Below, piece by piece: positions 23,561-32,900 of a stretch of DNA of 64,000 bases. This stretch comes from Gemmata massiliana (GTDB lineage Bacteria > Planctomycetota > Planctomycetia > Gemmatales > Gemmataceae), in contig NZ_LR593886.1 of assembly GCF_901538265.1 (NCBI RefSeq), forward strand, positions 5,043,738 through 5,107,737. The letters are read 5' to 3'. Position numbers and translations under genes: made by a program. The notes under the pieces were generated by a model, which was not told the DNA's origin, did not search any database, and saw only the letters and a program-made list of their open reading frames with translations. Every line of letters starts with the position of its first letter. Position 1 is the stretch's first letter.

Positions 23561-24847
23561 ATGCGAACTCTAAAAGACGGCGTGCCGAGACTCCGTTGTG
23601 GGATGGTCGGCTTTGGCATGATCTTCGACGAGACGTATCGCCCCGTTTTTGAGCGCTGCCCCGCTTCGCTTTTTTCTTTCAGCGGTTCGCCTTTTAACGC
23701 GGAGCTTTGTGCTGTTGCAACGCGGACCGGTTCGCGTGCGGCGCGGTACCTCACGTCCAAAACTGAGCAGCGAGCGTCGTTTCAAAACTTCTCCGGTTCA
23801 AACGCAGTTTCACAACTGCTCGCTTCTGGCGTGGACGCGGTCTGCGTGGCGACGCCAGACGATCGACACTTTGAGGCCGCTCGCGACGCAATTCGCGCTC
23901 GCAAGCACGTCCTGATTGAGAAGCCTTCAGTGCTTTCACTTTCGGAACTAGATGAATTGACACGACTTGCGACTGAGAATGAAGTGCTGGCCAAGGTCGT
24001 TTACCACAAACTGGCCGACCCCGACCACAAGAAACTCCGCACCCTTTACCAAGACGGAGTGCTGAAGCACGTCAACAACGGGTATTGCTCGTTGCTCGAA
24101 CCCAAGTCGATTAGCGGTGGACAGTTTGCCGAGTGGATCACGGGCCGTAATCCGGCCACTTACGTCGCGGTCCATTACCTCAAATTGATCGACTTCACTT
24201 TCGGCCCGAATTGGTCGCTGGACCGTGTATCTGCGACCGGTCAGCGCGGGTTAGTTGGCCCTGCTGATGGCCCAACGTGGGATTCGGTTCAGCTTCAAGT
24301 TGTTTACCGGCATCCGGATACGCGAGAAGCCGCGTTCGACATTCACACGAATTGGGTCACGCCCGATAACTTTCCGGGATACGTCGAGCAAGAGGTTCAG
24401 TTTCGTTTCGACAACGCGGTTTGGTCGGCCCACCAGCGTAAACGCGGCGTCGAATTGACCGTGGAAAATCGCACGCCGGGCGAACTCAAGAACACCCCGA
24501 ACTATCACTACAACGGAACGTTTCTCGAACCGTGGGGAGATCGGTCTCAACGCGGCTACGGGATCGAAGTCATCGAGCGGTTTTTCCAGGAAGCGGCGTT
24601 CGTCGAGTTCGATGGACCGAGCGAACAGCGGAATCAGCGTCTCGCGCAAATGCGGGCACTCACCTACAACGACATCACGGCCGACCGGAACTGCGTCGCG
24701 ATCGTCCAGAGTCTCGAAGCGATCCTCGCGCGGGCGGCTGCGGGCAATCCCGGTTGTCTCGTCAAGGTGAATGGTTCCGCAGGCGGCCTCGCGCTCTACG
24801 AACCCGGAAACGCAAAACCGCTCGTCCTATACGAAGGGCGGGTGTAA
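23561..24847 (+). CDS. Gfo/Idh/MocA-family NAD(P)-dependent oxidoreductase
   Basis: A 428-aa protein. The Rossmann fold begins with GMVGFGMIFDE at residues about 14-24, continues with DAVCVATPDDRHFEAA, and carries the conserved EKP of this family (HVLIEKPSVLS, about 121). The C-terminal domain has NPATYVAVHYLKLIDFTFG, where the family's catalytic histidine region is expected. No signal peptide is seen, so it should act in the cytoplasm on a sugar or sugar derivative that I cannot identify. It starts a run of six co-directional genes with gaps of 2, 19, 15, 66 and 21 nt. Confidence 0.85.
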   Translation: MRTLKDGVPRLRCGMVGFGMIFDETYRPVFERCPASLFSFSGSPFNAELCAVATRTGSRAARYLTSKTEQRASFQNFSGSNAVSQLLASGVDAVCVATPDDRHFEAARDAIRARKHVLIEKPSVLSLSELDELTRLATENEVLAKVVYHKLADPDHKKLRTLYQDGVLKHVNNGYCSLLEPKSISGGQFAEWITGRNPATYVAVHYLKLIDFTFGPNWSLDRVSATGQRGLVGPADGPTWDSVQLQVVYRHPDTREAAFDIHTNWVTPDNFPGYVEQEVQFRFDNAVWSAHQRKRGVELTVENRTPGELKNTPNYHYNGTFLEPWGDRSQRGYGIEVIERFFQEAAFVEFDGPSEQRNQRLAQMRALTYNDITADRNCVAIVQSLEAILARAAAGNPGCLVKVNGSAGGLALYEPGNAKPLVLYEGRV

Positions 24848-24849
24848 TT

Positions 24850-25395
24850 GTGGACGAAAAGAAGCGCGTCCGGCTCAGCAAATTCATGTCAAAGCTGCTG
24901 CGCCACGAACCCGAATCGATCGGTATCACACTGGAATCAGGCGGTTGGGTGCTTGTCACCGACCTGCTCACCGGACTGGAAAAAGCAGGTACACGCACGT
25001 CGCGTGAGGAACTGAACATCGTTGTCGCGAAGTGCGAGAAACAGCGATTCACGTTCGACGAGACCGGAACAAAGATTCGCGCCAACCAGGGCCATTCGAC
25101 GGACGTCGATCTGCAACTCGAAGAGGCCGAACCACCGGCAGAATTGTTTCACGGAACCGCGTACACTACAGTGCCCGTCATTCTCCGCGACGGCCTTCTC
25201 AAAATGGCCCGGCACCACGTTCACCTTTCAGCCGATCCCGTCACCGCCACCAAAGTCGGTCAACGACACGGGAAACCGGTTATACTCGTGGTTGATACCG
25301 CGAAAATGCGGGCCGATGGGCACATTTTTTATCGCTCCACCAACGGCGTGTGGCTTGTCGAACACGTTCCACCACAGTACCTTCGGGTGCAGTAA
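24850..25395 (+). CDS. kptA: RNA 2'-phosphotransferase KptA/Tpt1 family
   Basis: A 181-aa protein. In eukaryotes the family moves the splice-junction 2'-phosphate from tRNA to NAD, giving ADP-ribose 1'',2''-cyclic phosphate; its bacterial role is unclear. The N-terminal winged-helix part shows LSKFMSKLLRHEP and GGWVLVTDLL with FTFDETGTKIRANQGHS. The ART-like part shows LFHGTAY, MARHHVHLSADP, VGQRHGKPVILVVDTAKM, FYRSTNGVWLVEHVPPQYL. The start is GTG 24850, two bases after the oxidoreductase stop, and gives the family's normal length; the longer open frame upstream overlaps the oxidoreductase and is not real. Confidence 0.92.
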   Translation: MDEKKRVRLSKFMSKLLRHEPESIGITLESGGWVLVTDLLTGLEKAGTRTSREELNIVVAKCEKQRFTFDETGTKIRANQGHSTDVDLQLEEAEPPAELFHGTAYTTVPVILRDGLLKMARHHVHLSADPVTATKVGQRHGKPVILVVDTAKMRADGHIFYRSTNGVWLVEHVPPQYLRVQ

Positions 25396-25414
25396 AAGTA
25401 CCCGGAGATTTCAG

Positions 25415-26818
25415 ATGCCCCCACCGATCCAGCACCTGCACGAGCCGGACTCGAACGCCGGCCGCGCGGAACTCGCTCGCGTCGAACCGTACTCGCTTCG
25501 CACGTTCACCCCCACTCAGGCCGTTCTCGCTCAAAGTGCGGGAATCTACCACTGGACCCCCGAGGGGCGCCGGCTCTACGACTTCTCCTCCGGCGTACTC
25601 GTCTCCAACCTCGGCCACAACCCCGCAGACTGGCTGCGCGGGTACTTTCGTTACATGAATTGGAACACCGAGGAAGCCACAAACTTCGCACGGCCAGGAC
25701 AGGTTCCGCACGGGTTCACACCGGCCGTGCCCATGACGGCTTACAACGCGGTCACACCCGTCGAAGTCGGGGCCACCAAGCGCCTGCTCGAATTGATGCG
25801 CAAAGCCCCCGGTGGCGGGCGAATGGAACAGGTGATGTGGGCGGCGTCGGGATCGGAAGCCATTCAGAAAGCGCTTTGGGCGTCCCTCGCACGCGACCGC
25901 ACGCGACCGATAATCCTGGCCACGCGGTTCGGCTTTCACGGCAAGAAAGGCCTAGCGAACGCCGTAACGGGGTCCGAAACCGACGCCGAGCGCGATCCGC
26001 GTGTCCGGTTCATTTCGTTCCCGATGGCCGAGTGTCGCGATGTTGCGACGCGCGATGAGCCGTTCAACTTCGCTCCCTACCAGAAGGAGCTAGACGCCCT
26101 GCTCCACCAGTTCGGAGCGAAAATCGGCACACTCATTACAGAACCGTACCTCGGTGGCGGCGGTTCATATCACCCGCCAAAGGCTTATCTCCAGGGCTTG
26201 CAGCAGTTCTGCCGGGCCAACGACATCACCTTTATCCTCGACGAAGTGCAATCGAACTTCGGCCGGACGGGGGCGATGTTCGCCTACGAGACTTACGGCC
26301 TCGAACCGGACGTCGTAGTGTTAGGGAAGGGGCTCGGGAACGGTATCCCTGTAGCGGCCGCTGTGGGGCGCGCGGAGATCTTCGGGTCCCTGGGATACGG
26401 CGAAGGCTCCGACACCTGGAGCGCGAACCCGCTCTGTTGCGCGGCCGTACAAGCTACACTGGACGAATTCGAGCGGCGCGACGTGATCGCGGGCATGAAA
26501 GCCAGCTCCGCGATCATCGAAAGCGGCCTACTCGAGCTGAAAGAGTTCCCATTCGTCGCACACGTTCGCGGTGAACTCGGCGGAATGGTTTGGGGCGTCG
26601 AAATGTGCGACCACGGCGATCACACCGCCGCGGAATGGGCGAACGAGTTCGTGCTCGCGTGCTACCGGGGCGACGACCAGTCCCCCGAGGGCATTCACCT
26701 GCTCGGCCCGCTCGCGAAGAAAGTTGTTCGGATCTCGCCTCCGCTCGTCATTACAACAGAAGAAGCGACTGCCGCGATGAACCTGATGCAGCGCTGTGCC
26801 CGCCGCCTGCTCGGTTAA
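25415..26818 (+). CDS. class III (PLP-dependent) aminotransferase
   Basis: A 467-aa fold-type I aminotransferase of the acetylornithine/ornithine/GABA transaminase group. Visible parts are YDFSSGVLVSNLGHNP, ASGSEAIQKALWAS (phosphate-binding region), FGFHGKKG, ITEPYLGGGGSYHPP, FILDEVQSNFGRTG with the Asp that contacts the PLP nitrogen (about 276), and GKGLGNGIPVAA with the Schiff-base lysine (about 305). ATG 25415 has GGAGA 6 nt upstream; the longer open frame overlaps kptA out of frame. The substrate is not evident. Position in the run gives no clear pathway, since kptA and metal-transport genes flank it. Confidence 0.85.
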   Translation: MPPPIQHLHEPDSNAGRAELARVEPYSLRTFTPTQAVLAQSAGIYHWTPEGRRLYDFSSGVLVSNLGHNPADWLRGYFRYMNWNTEEATNFARPGQVPHGFTPAVPMTAYNAVTPVEVGATKRLLELMRKAPGGGRMEQVMWAASGSEAIQKALWASLARDRTRPIILATRFGFHGKKGLANAVTGSETDAERDPRVRFISFPMAECRDVATRDEPFNFAPYQKELDALLHQFGAKIGTLITEPYLGGGGSYHPPKAYLQGLQQFCRANDITFILDEVQSNFGRTGAMFAYETYGLEPDVVVLGKGLGNGIPVAAAVGRAEIFGSLGYGEGSDTWSANPLCCAAVQATLDEFERRDVIAGMKASSAIIESGLLELKEFPFVAHVRGELGGMVWGVEMCDHGDHTAAEWANEFVLACYRGDDQSPEGIHLLGPLAKKVVRISPPLVITTEEATAAMNLMQRCARRLLG

Positions 26819-26833
26819 TCAGACGAGGAACTC

Positions 26834-27835
26834 ATGCCCGATGTGTGGATGGCGGATCTGATCCAGTGGATCGCTCACGTTGCGGGGGTGGAATACCCCT
26901 TCGTCGTGAAGAGTATCCTCACCATCGTCGTCATGTGTCTGTTGTGCGGCACGGTCGGTGCGATGGTCGTCGGTAACCGGATGGCGTTCTTCAGCGACGC
27001 GATGGCCCACTGTGCGTTCGCGGGCATCGCGTTAGGTTTCCTGACCGTGCTGCTCAGCAACCTTGGTACCAACGCGGCCGCGTGGCTGGTCCCACTTATC
27101 ATGGTGGCTTTTGGTGTGGTCGTCGGGGTCGGAATGATCTACGTGCGCGACCGCACCAATCTCGCCCACGACACCGTGATCGGCGTCTTCTTTGCCCTCG
27201 CTCTCGGTTTCGGGGCGATGCTAACGAAGCTAGTGCAACGGGTCAGCAGCCAAAATCTCGAAACGTTCCTGTTTGGGAACCTTACTCTCATTCCTGAAAT
27301 GCACCTCCTCTACCTGTGCGGTGCGCTCGTCCTTGTGTGCCTTGTGTTTCTGTGGCGGTACAACCAGCTCATGTTTGCGAGCTTTAACGCCAGCCTCGCG
27401 CGCACGCGGCGGATGAACGTCAGCTTCAACAACTACCTGTTCATCATTCTGCTCTCACTGGTCGTGAATCTGTCGATCCAGGCGGTCGGCGCCCTCCTCA
27501 TCAACGCGCTCTTGGTTGTTCCCGCCGCCGCCGCCACGAACGTCTCGCGGAACATGCGCCAGATGTTCTGGTTCACGATCGCATTCTCCCTCTCCGCGGG
27601 GCTCATCGGGTACTCGCTGAGTTCACAGACGGTCACCGTCGGGCCGATTCGCGACGTCCAATTCAGTCCCAGCGGGGTCATCGTCGTCGTAACGGTCGGG
27701 ATGTTCTTCGGGTCGATGATCGTGGTCGCAGTATGGAACCGGTTCGCCCCGATCTTCGGCGGGAAACAGTTCCGCGGGTTCCACGGCCCGAACGACCCTT
27801 GCGGTACCGATCACCCGTTCGGACAATGCCCCTAA
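26834..27835 (+). CDS. ABC-3 family metal ABC transporter permease (ZnuB/MntB-like)
   Basis: A 333-aa integral membrane protein with about eight hydrophobic segments. It has the ABC-3 features SDAMAHCAFAGIALGF near the second helix, NLAHDTVIGVFFALALGFG, and AVGALLINALLVVPAAAA late in the protein. This family forms the channel of zinc, manganese or iron(II) importers and works with a periplasmic binding protein and an ATPase, neither of which is in the window. The last 20 residues (FHGPNDPCGTDHPFGQCP) carry two His and two Cys, which might bind metal. GAGGAACTC precedes the ATG. Its neighbours downstream are PF03773 and TIGR03943 proteins, consistent with metal handling. Confidence 0.85.
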   Translation: MPDVWMADLIQWIAHVAGVEYPFVVKSILTIVVMCLLCGTVGAMVVGNRMAFFSDAMAHCAFAGIALGFLTVLLSNLGTNAAAWLVPLIMVAFGVVVGVGMIYVRDRTNLAHDTVIGVFFALALGFGAMLTKLVQRVSSQNLETFLFGNLTLIPEMHLLYLCGALVLVCLVFLWRYNQLMFASFNASLARTRRMNVSFNNYLFIILLSLVVNLSIQAVGALLINALLVVPAAAATNVSRNMRQMFWFTIAFSLSAGLIGYSLSSQTVTVGPIRDVQFSPSGVIVVVTVGMFFGSMIVVAVWNRFAPIFGGKQFRGFHGPNDPCGTDHPFGQCP

Positions 27836-27901
27836 CCCCGAACCCATTTGGGGATTCGGGCGTACTAATTGTGTCCCACCGTTCCCGCGTCGGGTGATCT
27901 G

Positions 27902-28891
27902 GTGCAGCCAAGCATTTACGACTTCCTCTTTCGCTTCAGCGCCGTTTTGTGGGAGGCGATGCCGTTCGTCGTCCTCGGCGCGCTCATCGCCGGCATCCTC
28001 GAAGAGTTCTTACCGCAAGAGTTTCTCACGCGGTTACTACCGAAGTCCGTGCTCCCGGCCGTCATGATCGGTGCGGTCCTCGGGCTGCTCTTCCCGATGT
28101 GCGAGTGCGGCATCGTGGTCGTGATGCGCCGGCTGCTCCGTAAGGGGCTGCCGCTCTCGTGCTGTATCGCGTACATGTTGGCCGGGCCGATCATCAACGT
28201 GGTGGTCATCTTCAGTACGTGGGTCGCGTTCCGAGACCACAAAATCGGGCCGGAGATGGTCGGGTTCCGGGTGGGGATGGCCTTCGTCATCGCGTGCGCG
28301 ACGGGGCTGATCGTTCACCTTCAGTACAAGAAGTACGGTAACGCCCTTCTGACGCCGTTAACTGCCCCGCCCGCGACGCCGCCGTCAGAAACGAACGAGG
28401 CCGTGGCGGAACAACCCCGGCAGCCGTTCATGCAGCGATTGGGGAACATCTCCGCGACCGCGCTCCACGACTTCGTGGACATCATGGTGTTCCTGATCCT
28501 CGGTTCGGTGCTGGCCGCGTTCGCGCGGATGTACATCACCGAAAACGAAATCGAGGTCATCTCGCGCGACCAGCCGTTTCTCGCGATCCCCGCGATGATG
28601 TTCCTCGCTGTTATGATGTGTTTGTGCAGCGAAGCCGATGCGTTCGTGGCCGCGAGCTTTACCAAGTTGCACCTGTCGGCGAAACTCGCGTTCCTCGTTT
28701 TGGGGCCGATGCTCGACCTGAAACTGATCCTCATGTTTACGCGCGTGTTCCGGCTCCGGCTCATTGTCACGATCGCGACGTCCGTAGTTATTCTGACGCT
28801 CGTTCTGTGTATCGGGCTTCACCTCGTTTACCAAGCTAACGGCTGGACCGGGTTGCCCCCCAGTGCCCTGGCCAGTTCGACATCACCGTAG
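27902..28891 (+). CDS. PF03773-type permease (UPF0718/YcgR-like)
   Basis: A 329-aa membrane protein with about eight helices in two halves joined by a Pro/Thr-rich loop (about residues 155-180). It carries the family motif MCECGIVVVMRRLL at about 66 in the first half and MCLCSEADAFVAASF in the second, with the Cys residues thought to matter in related ArsP-type permeases. GTG 27902 gives a compact N-terminus (QPSIYDFLFRFSAVLWEAMP); TTG 27869 would add 11 residues without a ribosome-binding site. This family and the TIGR03943 family regularly form neighbouring pairs, as in Bacillus ycgR-ycgQ. The substrate is unknown. Confidence 0.82.
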   Translation: MQPSIYDFLFRFSAVLWEAMPFVVLGALIAGILEEFLPQEFLTRLLPKSVLPAVMIGAVLGLLFPMCECGIVVVMRRLLRKGLPLSCCIAYMLAGPIINVVVIFSTWVAFRDHKIGPEMVGFRVGMAFVIACATGLIVHLQYKKYGNALLTPLTAPPATPPSETNEAVAEQPRQPFMQRLGNISATALHDFVDIMVFLILGSVLAAFARMYITENEIEVISRDQPFLAIPAMMFLAVMMCLCSEADAFVAASFTKLHLSAKLAFLVLGPMLDLKLILMFTRVFRLRLIVTIATSVVILTLVLCIGLHLVYQANGWTGLPPSALASSTSP

Positions 28892-28912
28892 GGCGAACAA
28901 GGAGACACGATC

Positions 28913-29941
28913 GTGGCACACAATCACGCCGGGTGTCAGTCGCCGCGCGACTACTTCACCGAGCAACTCCTCACCATTCTGGTGTGCGGGGGGCTCGCGT
29001 TCGTGGCCGTGCAGCTCTACCGGTACGACATGTTGAGGCACATCCTCGCCCCGCAGTTCCACCTGCCGGTGCTGATCGGCGGGATCGCCGTGTTCGGGCT
29101 GGTCGTGTTGCGCGCCGTCGCGGTGTGGCGCGAGGCGGGAGCGCTGGTTCCGGTAAGCGACGACCCCACGTGCCAACAGAACCACGTTCACACGGCGAGC
29201 TGTAACCACCTGCCGGGGTTGCCGGGCGGGGAACCGGACCCGAACCTCGTGGACGATCACGGCCACAGTCACGACATGTCGTGGATGTTCGCCCGGATGC
29301 TCATCCTGGTCTTCCCGATCGCACTGTTCAGCCTCGGCATCCCGAACTCGGGCCTGAGTAGCGAAGCGCAGCGCAAGGCTCTCGGTCAGGACGTGTCACT
29401 CGACCCGGTGATGCTCAAGGAAATGGCGAAGGCGAAAACCACCAAGGTCGAAGAAGAATCGTCCGCTTCTGACGGGGCGGTCACGCGCACGCTGCGCACC
29501 GAATCGGGTCTTATGATCCGGGAGATGATCGCGAAGGACGGAACGGAGACGTATTCGGTCATCGCGCAGGGCGGCGAGGAGATGCGGTTCAACACGCTGA
29601 CCGAGGCCGCGTTCGACGCCGACAAGCGCAAGTCTTACGCCGGCCAAACGGCGATCATGGAGGGACGATTCAACCCGATAGCCGGGGGTAGCGGCAAGGA
29701 ATTCACGCTGTTCCGGCAGAAGATGACGTGTTGCGGTTCGGACGCTGTGCCACTTAAAGTGCGGATCGTCTCTCCGCAAGCGGCCGACCGGAAGTATTTC
29801 GACTGGGTGCGGGTGAAGGGGGTCGTACAGTTCCGGCAAGTGCCCGGGCAGGACCGCTACATCCCCGTGCTGATGCTCGGGGACGTGACCGACATCCAGC
29901 TCATTCCGAACGATCAGGTCAAGAACGAGTACGAGTTCTAA
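28913..29941 (+). CDS. TIGR03943 (DUF1980/YcgQ) family membrane protein with His-rich segments
   Basis: A 342-aa protein. Two N-terminal membrane helices (LLTILVCGGLAFVAVQLY and LIGGIAVFGLVVLRAVAVW) and a third at about residues 125-145 are separated by a His/Cys-rich segment (CQQNHVHTASCNHL, then DDHGHSHDM), which suggests metal binding. The C-terminal 160 residues are the conserved TIGR03943 domain, with YAGQTAIMEGRFNP, FTLFRQKMTCCGSDAVPLKV and VKGVVQF. The start is GTG 28913 after GGAGACACGATC. It pairs with the permease 21 nt upstream; I infer a two-component metal-related transport or storage system. Confidence 0.82.
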   Translation: MAHNHAGCQSPRDYFTEQLLTILVCGGLAFVAVQLYRYDMLRHILAPQFHLPVLIGGIAVFGLVVLRAVAVWREAGALVPVSDDPTCQQNHVHTASCNHLPGLPGGEPDPNLVDDHGHSHDMSWMFARMLILVFPIALFSLGIPNSGLSSEAQRKALGQDVSLDPVMLKEMAKAKTTKVEEESSASDGAVTRTLRTESGLMIREMIAKDGTETYSVIAQGGEEMRFNTLTEAAFDADKRKSYAGQTAIMEGRFNPIAGGSGKEFTLFRQKMTCCGSDAVPLKVRIVSPQAADRKYFDWVRVKGVVQFRQVPGQDRYIPVLMLGDVTDIQLIPNDQVKNEYEF

Positions 29942-29948
29942 ACGACGT

Positions 29949-29990
29949 GTCTCTTGGAACCGCGGCGAAAGATCCGCGGTCCCAAGAGAC
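29949..29990. terminator. bidirectional terminator between convergent genes
   Basis: GTCTCTTGGAACCGCGG pairs with CCGCGGTCCCAAGAGAC, a 17-bp stem with one non-Watson-Crick position and an 8-nt loop CGAAAGAT. It lies in the 53-bp gap between two convergent genes, and the stem is suited to stop transcription from both sides. Confidence 0.75.
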
Positions 29991-29994
29991 GAGC

Positions 29995-32900
29995 TCACTT
30001 TCCCGCCGTGCGTAAGTAAGCGAACAGGTCTGCCACGTCTTGCGGTTTTAGCTCCTTCTCCAATCCAGCCGGCATGAGTGACAGGCCGGTTGAGCGCAAT
30101 GACGCGATGTTCGACCGAAGGATCGTCTCTTCCTTCCCATCCGCCCGACGGAGCGTGATACTCGTTGGCGTTTCGGTCGCGACAACGCCATTCAGCACGC
30201 GCTCGTCACCCGTCACGACGTTGTAAGAGACGAAACGCGGATCGACCTCGCGGTTCGGGTCGAACACGGCCACGAGCAGGTCTTCGCCGGACTTGTTCGG
30301 TAACGCCGCAAGCAGATTCGCACCCACATCGGCCCCGAACCCGTCGAGCCGGTGACACGCGGCGCACGTCTTCCGGAACACCCCCTGCCCTCTCATCGCA
30401 TCCCCTTTAAGGTCGAGCGCGGAGGTGTACTCCTTCACGACTTTCGCACGGTCCGCGTCGACGGTCTGTTTGAAAACGGTCTCCGATTTCGCACGCACAC
30501 CCGTGTTCGGATGGGTCTTGAGCGATTGAATTTGTGCGAGGCTGAAGTCGGCGAGAGCGACCTTCTTCGCTTCGACCGCGGCGAGCAGTTTCAGGATGCG
30601 GTCGGGGTGCGCCGTGAGTGCGTCGAGAACCTCGCGCCGGAGTGCCGGACCGTACCCAGCCCACCCCTCCAGCAACAACTCACTCACTTTCGGGTCGGTG
30701 TGAGCCGAGAGCGCCTTCGCCGCCGCGAGTTGCACGTCTCCCGGCGTCGTCGGGGTAAGGCATTCCGCAAGCGCCGGCCCCGCGACCTTGAACGACCCGA
30801 ACGCGAGCATTTCCGCGAGCCGCACGCGGTCGCGCGTTTCGAGCTTCGAGTCCCGGACCTGTGTCGCGTTCGACTCGTACCGTTTGCGGAGTCGGTCGCA
30901 GACAATTTCCGCCCCCGCGGGCGGCTTGTCCCACCACGACGGGAGCGGGTTCCTTGTGCCGCGCATCCCCTGCCCCAACCCTTCGTAGATGAGAACCTGA
31001 GCGTCGCTCACGGCCGTATCGTCGGCGATCAGGCCGAGCGCCTTCGTAATCGCCTTTGTGTCGCCCGTTGCGCCAATGAGTGCAGCAAGTTTGGTAATAA
31101 CCGCTCGGTTCGAGGCGCTGGCTTTCTTGCTGAGCGTTTCGAGCACCTCGAAACCGCACTTGCTGGCAGAACTGAGAGCCGCGGTGACGGTCCAGGGATC
31201 GTTCGCGTCCTTTTCCAAGATCGCCGCGAGAACTTTTACGGCGTCCGAAGTCGGAAGCGCTCCGGCCGAGAATGCCAGTTGGAACCGAACTCGCGGTGAA
31301 GGGTCGCTCGCCAACTTCACCGCGAGTGCGCAGAGAACCGGAGCGTCGGCAAAGAACGACTCCGACAGCCGGAGAGCTTGTTCACGAACACCGGGTTCCG
31401 GGTCAGCGAAAGCGGACTGCACGTCCGCCGTTCGTAGCACGCCGAGGCCGTGCAGCGTCCAAAGCAGGTTCGCGCGGCCCGGCATTCCTTCTACTTTGGA
31501 TGTGGCAAGCAACTCACGAATCCGAACCACCGCGTCCTTTTCTTGCTTCTCGACGATGAGCCGCTGAGCCGTGATTCGGCGCCAGGGATTCGTGCTGGTT
31601 AGCTCATCGGCCAGTTGCACGGGCTTCAGCGCGGTGAAGTCCGGCAACTTTGCGGCAGCAAAGTCCTTCGGCGTGACGCGCCAGATGCGCCCGCGACCCC
31701 GGCTCTCCAGATTCAGTTGCTTCTTGATGTCGTCGGGGAGCGAGAGCGGGGTTTCGATCACCTCGCGGTAAAAATCGAGAACATAGATCGCGCCGTCCGG
31801 TCCCGTGGTGAGATGAACCGGGCGGAACCAGTTATCAGTTGAGGCGAGGAACTCGCGGTCCTCATACGCCCGCACCGCCGTGAACACCGCGCCCCTTTCC
31901 TTCAAGATCTCGCGGTGAACCAGATTGTTCGCGGGGTCACACACGAAGTTGTTCCCGCGATACTCTTTCGAGAACAGGTCCGCGGTGTAAATGAGCGGAC
32001 TGCATCCGGACGTGATGTATCCTCCGGGCACGAGTTCAGTACCCGGGAAGCGCTTCGCGTCCGTACTGCCCGCGCGCCGGGTGGTGCGCTCGACGCGCCA
32101 CGGCTCGAAGGGGCTGATGCGGAACACCTTCGCGGCGGCCCCGTGCTCGGGGATGTCGAGCGTGACCGCGTTCACCGCGAGATACGGATTACGCAGCAGG
32201 TAATGATCCGGCAGAACGATCTGTCGGAGGTGCTGGCTGTTTGTGGCCGTGAACCACCGCTGATAGTCGTCCGCGCTGAGTCCGTACTGCCCACCCGAAC
32301 TGGTCGGTTCGAGGCTACCCTTTTCTTGCGGCTTGAAGCGCAACCCTCGATTGCGAAGGGAGACGAGTGGCAAATTCGGTCTCTCGACCGAGCGCACGGT
32401 TCCACCGTCGCTGCCCGCACAACCATAAACCCAGTTGTCCAAGCCCCATTGGAGGCTGTTCAGCATCTGCTGGATGTTTGAGGTATTGAACCCCGAGTAT
32501 AGGACGGTTCTCCGGTCCGCTTTGCCGTCACCGTCGGTGTCCTGGAGGTAAACTAGTTCCGGCGCCTCCGCCACGAGCAGCCCACCGCGATACGGCTGCA
32601 ACCCCATTGGGAACCGCAACCCTTCGGCGAAGGTCGTTACGGTCTCGAAGACGCCGTCGCTATTCTTGTCCTCGAGGCACTTAATCTTCCCGCGAGTTTC
32701 GTTGCCGGTGCCCACGCCGCCGTTCGGGTACCCGCGCATTTCGCACACGAAGAGCCGTCCCTTTTCGTCAAAGCACATCGCGACGGGATCAACGATGTCC
32801 GGCTCACTCGCGGCTAGTTCGATCTTCATTCCCTCCGGGAGCTTGAACGTTTTTCGTTCCTCAGCCGGCGAAAGTGGACCGGGCGGCTTCGCTAACTCGG

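Noticed and set aside
24532..24849. Upstream extension of the kptA frame into the oxidoreductase gene
   Set aside because: The extension is an Arg-rich shadow of the oxidoreductase frame; family length fits GTG 24850.
25022..25414. Upstream extension of the aminotransferase frame
   Set aside because: It overlaps kptA out of frame, and ATG 25415 has a good ribosome-binding site.
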